The notes under the pieces are model-generated. The model ran no database searches, was not told the origin of the DNA, and saw nothing but the letters and a program-made list of their open reading frames with translations. 6,610 nt of DNA, taken from positions 1-6,610 of the forward strand of contig DPKV01000010.1 in assembly GCA_003542325.1 (NCBI GenBank). Direction: 5' to 3'. Positions within the stretch are counted from its first letter, which is position 1, and each line of letters begins with the position of its first letter. This document shows, piece by piece, positions 1-3,637 of the stretch. The stretch is from Anaerolineaceae bacterium (GTDB lineage Bacteria; Chloroflexota; Anaerolineae; Anaerolineales; Anaerolineaceae). Made by a program: the position numbers and the translations under genes.

Positions 1-41
1 AATTTATCCCTGGTGAAAGTGGATGGACAATTTTCGGAAAT

Positions 42-77
42 CTGTAATACTGCAATTGCAGTAATTCTGCAATGCAG
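42..77. promoter_or_regulatory. Palindromic operator-like element upstream of the truncated abrB gene
   Basis: A perfect 16-bp palindrome, TACTGCAATTGCAGTA, lies at 48-63. A second near-palindrome, CTGCAATGCAG, lies at 67-77. The stretch can also be read as repeated octamers of the form CTGYAAT starting at 42, 50 and 67. It ends just before the ribosome binding site of the antitoxin gene at 91. Type II antitoxins of the AbrB/MazE class repress their own operons by binding such symmetric sites as dimers, so an autoregulatory operator is the natural reading. Possible promoter hexamers (TGGACA at 24-29, TAATAC at 45-50) have a poor 15-bp spacing, so I do not call a promoter. Confidence 0.5.
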
Positions 78-84
78 AAAGGAG
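78..84 (+). promoter_or_regulatory. Ribosome binding site fixing the GTG start at 91
   Basis: AAAGGAG lies 6 nt before the GTG at 91. It shows that translation starts there and not at the in-frame GTG at 13, which has no comparable site and would run through the palindromic operator. Confidence 0.75.
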
Positions 85-90
85 ATTGTT

Positions 91-216
91 GTGAATCAAC
101 TGACCGTTCAAATTCGAGACCGAGGTGTGTTTACTCTGCCCTCGGCACTTCGTGACAAATATGACATTGGAAGTGGAAAAATATATCAGCTTGTTGATCT
201 GGAGGGTGTTCATTGA
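91..216 (+). pseudogene. Truncated AbrB/MazE-type antitoxin
   Basis: The 41-residue product begins VNQLTVQIRDRGVFTLPSAL and continues through a swapped-hairpin AbrB-type DNA-binding domain: the R-x-x-G-x-(I/F)-T-L-P pattern at about residues 9-17, then R-x-K-Y-x-I-x-x-G in the following turn. In an intact module this protein binds its own operator and neutralises the PIN toxin encoded next to it. Family members are usually about 75-85 residues, and the C-terminal half that contacts the toxin is missing here. The frame ends at a TGA inside the start of the toxin gene, and the toxin frame is already open 13 nt earlier. The start is the GTG at 91, supported by AAAGGAG. The DNA-binding half may still be made and could repress, but it is unlikely to neutralise a toxin. 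Family assignment is from motif recognition by eye. Confidence 0.75.
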
Positions 217-529
217 TTCGGATGTCCTGTTTGCGGGTTCCTCATTTCCCAATATTAACAGCGCCAGCAATGTGATCCTACAGATAGATGAGGTCGTCCT
301 CATCAAGGTTGTTGCCAGGGAACAGGTCATTGCTGAGGTCTCCCGTAACCTGGGCGAAAAAATGCCAGAGGCCTTGCCGATATTTACGCGGATTGTCAGG
401 CGATGCATTCAAGTTATTCCCGACCCTTCCTCTCAAGATGTGGAGGGTCTTTCATCACAGGCTGCCTGGAAAGATGTTCCCATTCTGGCGGCCGCGATAA
501 ATGCTCGTTGTCACTATTTGATTAATTGA
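203..529 (+). pseudogene. PIN-domain toxin (VapC-like), 5' and central part, no start codon, C-terminus lost
   Basis: The frame reads RVFIDSDVLFAGSS at its N-terminal end, a characteristic PIN first strand with the catalytic Asp in the IDSD segment. It continues with EQVIAEVSRNL, supplying the second acidic position, and WKDVPILAAAINARCHYL, where the Asp before VPIL is the third. PIN proteins are Mg2+-dependent RNases; as toxins they cleave tRNA, rRNA or mRNA. Two defects make this copy non-functional. There is no credible start: the expected ATG before RVF is replaced by TGG, and the nearby GTG at 206 has GGAGG abutting it with no spacer. At the other end the frame stops at TGA 527-529 right after YLIN, where the family continues with a T-F-N-x-R-D type segment carrying the last acidic residue. 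That missing segment is found at 1719-1829. Confidence 0.8.
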
Positions 530-544
530 TAAAAGAGATTATTG
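520..544 (+). repeat. Direct repeat, left copy, at the vapC break point
   Basis: This stretch begins GATTA and ends GAGATTATTG. The same two words, in the same order and nearly the same spacing, recur at 1721-1747. About 20 of the 25 aligned positions match, with a 2-nt length difference. The GATTA words fall in the same codon phase of the interrupted PIN gene. It may be a decayed target duplication or the decayed original 3' end of the gene. Confidence 0.5.
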
Positions 545-571
545 TTTGACTACTCAATGGCTCTCTTCTTT
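531..571 (+). terminator. Weak hairpin after the broken PIN gene
   Basis: The left arm AAGAGATTATTG (533-544) pairs with CAATGG and TCTCTT (555-567) across a 10-nt loop, using two G-U pairs and one bulged C, and is followed by CTTT. The stem is AT-rich and the U-tract short, so termination here would be inefficient. It could separate the broken module from the Phd/PIN operon. Confidence 0.25.
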
Positions 572-619
572 AGGTCGTTGTACAGCCTTCCCCGTTTTCA
601 TATTAAGAATTTCTGGCCC

Positions 620-647
620 TGGACATTCCGTACAGTCAGTATATAAT
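620..647 (+). promoter_or_regulatory. Sigma70-type promoter of the Phd/PIN operon
   Basis: TGGACA (620-625) and a perfect TATAAT (642-647) are separated by 16 bp. Transcription would start near 654, giving a leader of about 48 nt before the ATG at 702. Confidence 0.7.
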
Positions 648-651
648 GTAC
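630..651. promoter_or_regulatory. Inverted repeat flanking the -10 box, candidate Phd operator
   Basis: GTACA at 630-634 and TGTAC at 647-651 form an inverted repeat that brackets the TATAAT. A further small symmetric word, CTTAATAAG, lies at 660-668. Phd antitoxins autorepress by binding symmetric sites over their promoters, so this is a reasonable operator position. The half-sites are short and could be chance. Confidence 0.35.
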
Positions 652-688
652 ATAAGATACTTAATAAGCGTTATGCGGCACAATAGCC

Positions 689-693
689 AAGGA
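689..693 (+). promoter_or_regulatory. Ribosome binding site favouring the ATG at 702
   Basis: AAGGA lies 8 nt before the ATG at 702 but touches the alternative in-frame ATG at 693, which therefore has no usable site. This selects the shorter, 94-residue Phd protein. Confidence 0.6.
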
Positions 694-701
694 TGAAGAA
701 A

Positions 702-986
702 ATGGTAGATAAAGAAATAGGCGTTACCAAAGCAAGGGAAGAGTTCAGCAATATAATTAAAGATGTGCAATATCAGAGTGGGGCATATGTCATTAGCCGA
801 CATGGTGAAAAAGTCGCGGCAGTTGTTCCTGTTCAGGTGTACCAGGATTGGAAAAAGCAACGAAAGGGATTCTTTGATCAGATCAGAGAAATACAGGAAA
901 AGGCGGATCTCGGTCCCCAAGAAGCAAGCCAACTAGCAGCAGAAGCAGTAGCAGCTGTACGCTCTGAGAAAGATCAGAAGTCTTGA
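702..986 (+). CDS. Phd/YefM-family antitoxin
   Basis: The 94-residue product starts MVDKEIGVTKAREEFSNII, the N-terminal signature of the Phd/YefM fold: a short strand, then a helix with (T/S)-x-A-R-x-x-(F/L). It continues with Y-V-I-S-R-H-G-E-K-V-A-A-V-V-P and a Y-Q-D-W helix, completing the DNA-binding dimer domain by about residue 50. The remaining ~40 residues are charged and helical (QIREIQEKADLG and beyond), as expected for the segment that wraps the toxin. The protein should bind the PIN toxin encoded directly downstream and autorepress the operon. Its TGA overlaps the toxin's TTG start in the sequence TTGA, so the two are translationally coupled. The ATG at 702 is preferred over 693 because of the ribosome binding site. 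The gene looks intact. Confidence 0.85.
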   Translation: MVDKEIGVTKAREEFSNIIKDVQYQSGAYVISRHGEKVAAVVPVQVYQDWKKQRKGFFDQIREIQEKADLGPQEASQLAAEAVAAVRSEKDQKS

Positions 987-1402
987 TTGTTGTACTTGAC
1001 ACCAGTGTCATCATAAGTGCCCTGCTTTCTGCTGAGGGTCCCCCGGCTCAAATCATAGATCTTTGGGAAGCAGGGGTTTTTGATGTTGCTATATCCACCC
1101 CACTTCTCGACGAGTTAAAACGAGCGCTCGACTATCCGCAAGTTAAAAAATTCCAAAAGATGACTCCTGATGAAATAAACACATTGTTGGGGCGGTGGAG
1201 CACCCTATCTGTTTACGTAGAACCTGAAGTGGCATTGGAAGTTGTTGAAGATGACCCGGATGATAATCGCGTATTAGAATGTGCCGTTGCAGCAAAAGCA
1301 AACTATATCATCTCGGGAGACAAGCACCTTCTTGATCTTGGAGAGTACCGGGGGATTGAAGTACTTCCACCAGCCGGATTTATCGTATTGCTCAGTCTGT
1401 AG
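983..1402 (+). CDS. PIN-domain toxin, partner of the Phd antitoxin (COG1569-like)
   Basis: This 139-residue protein has the full set of PIN active-site positions: Asp6 in VVLDTSVIISALLS, Glu44 in STPLLDELKRAL, Asp93/Asp94 in DDPDDNRVLECA and Asp113 in YIISGDKHLLDL. The order and the ending G-D-x-x-L-L-x-L...G-I-E-V-L-x-P match the 'putative toxin, PIN family' group, which has about the same length. It is expected to be a Mg2+-dependent ribonuclease held inactive by the upstream antitoxin. The start is a TTG at 983 that shares bases with the antitoxin stop; only a weak purine run (AGAAG) precedes it, so coupling from the upstream gene probably sets its level. No frameshift or missing catalytic residue is visible. 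The tail after VLPP is more hydrophobic (GFIVLLSL) than the usual P-x-E-F-L ending. Confidence 0.85.
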   Translation: MIVVLDTSVIISALLSAEGPPAQIIDLWEAGVFDVAISTPLLDELKRALDYPQVKKFQKMTPDEINTLLGRWSTLSVYVEPEVALEVVEDDPDDNRVLECAVAAKANYIISGDKHLLDLGEYRGIEVLPPAGFIVLLSL

Positions 1403-1718
1403 AACAGAAGTAGCCCTGACCTCAGTGAGTGTGAATTCCTATTAATCTGTACTCCATCTTCCACCTGGAGAACTTCTAGATAATATGTGGGGCAAGCAAG
1501 ACACGGTACTATAGGTCTGAGCAGTCTTGTATGACGTCTGCCCATTGATTCCGGTACTGGATCAAACTTTATATCGAGTATGAGTTAATCCATTAATTTC
1601 TAGTTAATTGTCCGGTTTTTGGAAGTTCGGCGTTTTAATAAGTAAAGGTCTTTTTCAATTAGTCGGCCTTTTTTCAGTGGAGTTAAAGTATCATTTACCC
1701 ATACTAATTAGCGAGGAA
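1403..1718. other. Intergenic stretch without a recognisable gene
   Basis: About 316 AT-rich bases follow the PIN toxin. I find no convincing coding region: the plus-strand open frame beginning at TTG 1608 has no ribosome binding site, and its first ~30 residues resemble nothing I know. It does contain a possible weak terminator at 1644-1674 and a small palindrome CTAATTAG at 1704-1711. A short in-frame string, H-L-P-I-L at about 1692-1706, faintly recalls the D-V-P-I-L of the broken PIN gene. It could be remnant coding DNA with an internal loss, but the match is too short to rely on. Confidence 0.4.
1644..1674 (+). terminator. Possible intrinsic terminator of the Phd/PIN operon
   Basis: AAAGGTC (1644-1650) can pair with GGCCTTT (1665-1671) over a 14-nt loop, with one G-U pair, and three more T follow. 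The stem is short and lies about 240 nt beyond the toxin stop. Confidence 0.35.
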
Positions 1719-1829
1719 CCGATTATTTTTAATATGCGAGATTATTGGCCGGACAAGGATGATGTTTCTGTCTTACGGCCTGGGGAATTTTTATTGAAAG
1801 TGCGTGAGATGTTATCTAAATTGGATTGA
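1719..1829 (+). pseudogene. C-terminal remnant of a PIN toxin, probably the displaced tail of the gene at 203-529
   Basis: The frame encodes P-I-I-F-N-M-R-D-Y-W-P-D-K-D-D and then VSVLRPGEFLLKVREMLSKL before its stop at 1827-1829. PIN toxins of the FIDSDVLFAG type normally end with Y-L-(V/I)-T-F-N-x-R-D-(F/Y), an acidic turn and a (V/L)-x-x-P-x-E-F-L helix, and that is what is seen here. The broken gene upstream stops right after Y-L-I. Joining it at the shared GATTA word (520-524 and 1721-1725, same codon phase) gives Y-L-I-I-F-N-M-R-D-Y-W and a protein of about 142 residues, the normal family length. The remnant has no start or ribosome binding site of its own. Alternatively it is the tail of a separate, mostly deleted PIN gene. 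Its stop lies exactly where the minus-strand PIN stub begins. Confidence 0.5.
1721..1747 (+). repeat. Direct repeat, right copy, at the vapC tail
   Basis: Partner of the stretch at 520-544: GATTA at 1721-1725 and GAGATTATTG at 1738-1747, offset from the left copy by 1201 and 1203 nt. Here the sequence is in frame and reads as PIN C-terminal coding DNA; the left copy has lost two bases and the frame. Confidence 0.5.
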
Positions 1830-1870
1830 TGTAATACCGGGCTTGTATCACGAACGACAATACGACTCAT
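1742..1870 (-). pseudogene. PIN-domain toxin stub downstream of the minus-strand AbrB antitoxin
   Basis: The ATG at 1870 overlaps the antitoxin's stop in the sequence ATGA, the usual coupling of antitoxin and toxin. The frame reads MSRIVVRDTSPVLH, a typical PIN first strand with the catalytic Asp at residue 8 in the D-T-S-P motif. After about 14 codons, at about 1829, similarity to PIN proteins ends. The frame continues for 28 unrelated codons, antisense to the plus-strand PIN tail, to a TAA at 1742-1744. The rest of the toxin, including all other acidic residues, is absent, so no active nuclease can be made. The break coincides to within a few bases with the stop codon of the convergent plus-strand remnant, suggesting a recombination joint between two TA loci. 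The identification rests on a short but characteristic motif and on context. Confidence 0.55.
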
Positions 1871-2088
1871 GCCTTTTGGTCTTTCTGGTTTTCTGCCCAG
1901 GCGAGATCTTCAAACTGGTATTTCTCTGCCAGAGAACGATCCAGGGCCAGTTTCGGAACCAATCGGATGGATCCATCGGGTTCAACAACAGCTTCCAGTA
2001 AATCCCCTTCGGCAATTTTGGCTTTACGACGTATTGGAGCAGGCAGGGTAATTTGTCCGTTGCTTCGGACTTGTAAATAGTCAGGCAT
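1867..2088 (-). CDS. AbrB/MazE-type antitoxin, now without a functional toxin
   Basis: The 73-residue product begins MPDYLQVRSNGQITLPAPIR, a textbook swapped-hairpin AbrB domain with S-x-G-Q-I-T-L-P-A-x-I-R-R and then I-A-E-G-D-L-L-E-A-V-V-E over residues ~6-36. G-S-I-R-L-V-P-K closes the DNA-binding part. The C-terminal ~30 residues (LAEKYQFEDLAWAENQKD) are acidic and helical, as expected for the toxin-binding tail, so the gene itself looks complete. The ATG at 2088 is chosen because GAGG sits 5 nt upstream. A longer in-frame start at 2130 falls essentially at the predicted transcription start and has no ribosome binding site. It should bind its own promoter as a dimer. The partner PIN toxin begins in the ATGA overlap but is reduced to a stub, leaving an orphan antitoxin that could still act as a repressor or neutralise a related toxin elsewhere. 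Confidence 0.85.
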   Translation of the reverse strand: MPDYLQVRSNGQITLPAPIRRKAKIAEGDLLEAVVEPDGSIRLVPKLALDRSLAEKYQFEDLAWAENQKDQKA

Positions 2089-2093
2089 TTCAA

Positions 2094-2097
2094 CCTC
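2094..2097 (-). promoter_or_regulatory. Ribosome binding site fixing the ATG at 2088
   Basis: On the minus strand GAGG is followed by 5 nt and ATG at 2088. This supports the 73-residue form of the AbrB-type antitoxin over the longer one starting at 2130. Confidence 0.65.
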
Positions 2098-2103
2098 ACA
2101 ATC

Positions 2104-2129
2104 TGAGATTCTGATTAATTGATTTCTCA
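2104..2129. promoter_or_regulatory. Inverted repeat over the transcription start, candidate operator
   Basis: TGAGA (2104-2108) and TCTCA (2125-2129) are inverted arms around an AT-rich centre containing GATTAATTGATT. They lie between the -10 box and the ribosome binding site of the minus-strand antitoxin, where an autorepressor would be expected to bind. Confidence 0.35.
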
Positions 2130-2132
2130 TAT

Positions 2133-2161
2133 ATCATACGTTGTTAATATCCCTTTGTCAA
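2133..2161 (-). promoter_or_regulatory. Sigma70-type promoter of the minus-strand AbrB antitoxin
   Basis: On the minus strand a perfect TTGACA (2161-2156) is followed by exactly 17 bp and TATGAT (2138-2133), one mismatch from consensus. Transcription would start near 2126, leaving a leader of about 38 nt before the ATG at 2088. Confidence 0.8.
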
Positions 2162-2222
2162 GAAAATATATACTGGGAAAAAGTAGATAGAAGCACACAT
2201 AGGAAGTAGGAATGAATTTTAG

Positions 2223-2244
2223 GGCAAGCATCGCCAAGCTTGCC
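2223..2244. repeat. Perfect 7-bp GC-rich hairpin in the AT-rich intergenic gap
   Basis: GGCAAGC (2223-2229) and GCTTGCC (2238-2244) form a perfect stem with an 8-nt loop. No U-tract follows on either strand, so it is not a standard terminator. It lies between the operon terminator and the antitoxin promoter; its role is unknown. Confidence 0.4.
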
Positions 2245-2289
2245 GGGAGTGTCATTCAATCAGATATATTCCAATTTCAGCTTTCTACA

Positions 2290-2332
2290 AAAGAAAAGCG
2301 CCGGGGTGATGATCAGGCCAGCCGGCGCTTTT
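2290..2332 (-). terminator. Intrinsic terminator of the helicase/primase operon
   Basis: An 11-bp perfect stem pairs AAAAGCGCCGG (2294-2304) with CCGGCGCTTTT (2322-2332). Read on the minus strand, the right arm is followed by CTTTTCTTTTG, a good U-tract. The primase stop codon (2315-2313) lies in the loop, and the 5' arm encodes the last Lys-Lys-Arg-Arg residues. On the plus strand the stem is also followed by a short T-run, so it may insulate in both directions. Confidence 0.85.
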
Positions 2333-3455
2333 TCAACAGGTTGACAAACAATTGCCGCCCCTTTTTCGTGGCGGTGTGCAGGTCATTGATATCTTTGATC
2401 AACTTCCCGTCAACCTCGGCCGGCAATCGGATCGGGTCTTCCATTTTTGGAATGTACTCTCGCCACTTTACGATGGCGACCGAGCCGGCCTCATCGTTGT
2501 CGAGCACGGGAATAAGCTGCCGGTTGCGCTTCACAATCCGGGACTCGATCTCTTCCAGGTGAGCAGGTGAGGGGTTTGTGCCGGTCAAAGCGATGGCATT
2601 GAAACCCCAGTAACTTGCAATCATGGCGTTGATCGGCCCCTCCATCAGGAGCACCGGGCCGGTGGAGGCCAGCGCAGCCAGTCCGAAAACGGGCTTGGCG
2701 AACAGGGCGAGTCCCAGGTATTTATTGTGGGAGCTGGCGCCGGGCAGGGACCGGCCGAAGACATAGGTGGGCCGGCTGTGCCAGTCCACGTCGGCAAAAG
2801 TGATCCGTCCGTAGAAGAACTCGTAGTCCTTCTGGCCGGACCGCTTGGAAGGGCGGAAGACGCTGGCATATTCCAGATCTCTATCGCGCTTTCCAAGAGC
2901 ATAGAGGGCATACTTGAGAGCGGTTCCTTCTGGCGGGCAGTACCCAAACCGGTACTTTCTGAGGATTTCAAGGGGCAGTTTCCGGGTCTGGGTCAGATAC
3001 GCCACAGCTTCGGGGGTCTTCAACAGCCTCTCGGCGTAGACATTCAGCGCCACATCCCAGACAAACCGGACCGTGGATGTGACCTCGTGGACCTTCAGGC
3101 TTTCCGGGGAATATTCAACGACCCACTTCTTTTCGGAAGCGCCCATGTCCTTTTCGCCCAGCAATTCGAGCACCTCTTTGAACATGTCGGAGTCATTAGG
3201 GTTCCATCCCTGGCCGAACCGCATCAGCCCCACGAAGTCCAGGACATCGCCGGAAAGGCCGCAGCTGCCGGAGAAACACTTGAAATGCCAATCGCCTGTG
3301 GATGTCATGAAGATTGAAAATGAGGGATTGTGGTCGTCATGGAACGGGCAGCGTCCGATAAACCCGCGACCGCACTGCCGAAGTTCTACGCCGTAAGTGT
3401 GGGCTATGTTGGGCAGGTCATGCTGTCGTTTGAGGGTTTGCAGATCAACGCTCAT
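2313..3455 (-). CDS. Short DnaG-like DNA primase (CHC2 zinc finger plus Toprim)
   Basis: The 380-residue protein should synthesise RNA primers on single-stranded DNA. Residues 36-65 form a CHC2 zinc finger: C36-P-F-H39, N-P-S-F, then C60 and C65, followed by the typical G-x-x-G-D-V-L-D-F-V. The C-C spacing is four residues instead of the two in E. coli DnaG. Residues ~210-250 match the basic core (Y-G-R-I-T-F...V-F-G-R-S-L...K-Y-L-G-L). The Toprim domain follows with Glu272 in LLMEGPINAM, Asp319/Asp321 in VLDNDEAG and KDINDL at 354-359. Bacterial DnaG is about 600 residues; this protein stops after the Toprim domain and lacks the C-terminal helicase-interaction domain, as in many phage and plasmid primases. 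The ATG at 3455 overlaps the upstream gene by 11 nt with only a weak ribosome binding site, implying coupling. I give no gene symbol because it is unlikely to be the chromosomal dnaG. Confidence 0.88.
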   Translation of the reverse strand: MSVDLQTLKRQHDLPNIAHTYGVELRQCGRGFIGRCPFHDDHNPSFSIFMTSTGDWHFKCFSGSCGLSGDVLDFVGLMRFGQGWNPNDSDMFKEVLELLGEKDMGASEKKWVVEYSPESLKVHEVTSTVRFVWDVALNVYAERLLKTPEAVAYLTQTRKLPLEILRKYRFGYCPPEGTALKYALYALGKRDRDLEYASVFRPSKRSGQKDYEFFYGRITFADVDWHSRPTYVFGRSLPGASSHNKYLGLALFAKPVFGLAALASTGPVLLMEGPINAMIASYWGFNAIALTGTNPSPAHLEEIESRIVKRNRQLIPVLDNDEAGSVAIVKWREYIPKMEDPIRLPAEVDGKLIKDINDLHTATKKGRQLFVNLLKKRRLA

Positions 3456-3636
3456 CTTTATTCGCCCAGGTCATTGCGGCGAAGATGAAACCGGACACCT
3501 GTTCTTTCGGGAAAGCCCGTCCATCCTCGCTGAAGTAGACATCGTTCACCATGGCGACGATCTCGATTTCCGTTTCGCCTGTAGCCGTATTGACCAGGTA
3601 CCTGCCAGGCTGATCGTGTTCAGCCAGGGCATACAC
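3445..3636 (-). CDS. Small protein of unknown function between helicase and primase
   Basis: I do not recognise this family. The 63-residue product (GTG start) contains an E-H-D-Q-P-G-R-Y-L-V-N segment, an alternating hydrophobic run (EIEIVAMVND) and a second strand-like part (V-Y-F-S-E-D-G-R-A-F-P), then a short hydrophobic stretch VSGFIFAAMTWA before a charged end. It looks like a small, mainly beta, soluble protein; the hydrophobic stretch is too short for a clear membrane segment. The GTG at 3636 comes 1 nt after the helicase stop, so reinitiation is plausible. Alternatives are TTG 3645 and ATG 3699; the latter has AGGG only 3 nt upstream and would overlap the helicase end by 62 nt. Its stop overlaps the primase start by 11 nt. 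That tight packing is the main reason to believe it is real and works with its neighbours. Confidence 0.6.
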   Translation of the reverse strand: MYALAEHDQPGRYLVNTATGETEIEIVAMVNDVYFSEDGRAFPKEQVSGFIFAAMTWANKDER

Positions 3637-3637
3637 C

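Noticed and set aside
42..77. CRISPR-like or iteron array
   Set aside because: Only two to three short octamer-type repeats with no spacers or regular longer period; an operator fits better.
1303..1545. Minus-strand open frame over the PIN toxin end and intergenic DNA
   Set aside because: It overlaps the antisense of the conserved PIN C-terminus, has no ribosome binding site and shows no domain features.
525..1720. Insertion sequence carrying the Phd/PIN pair
   Set aside because: I found no transposase frame and no terminal inverted repeats when comparing the two ends. An insertion remains possible, but it cannot be called an IS.
1867..2130. Longer AbrB-type antitoxin starting at ATG 2130
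   Set aside because: That ATG sits at the predicted transcription start with no ribosome binding site, while ATG 2088 has GAGG at 5 nt and begins at the usual domain edge.
2212..2562. Plus-strand open frame with AGGA before its ATG
   Set aside because: Most of it runs antisense through the primase Toprim region and terminator. Its protein shows no family features and its arginine- and serine-rich composition is typical of a shadow frame.
2727..3317. Long plus-strand open frame opposite the primase (196 codons)
   Set aside because: It is the reverse reading of well-conserved primase codons; the minus-strand product has CHC2 and Toprim motifs, while this one has none.
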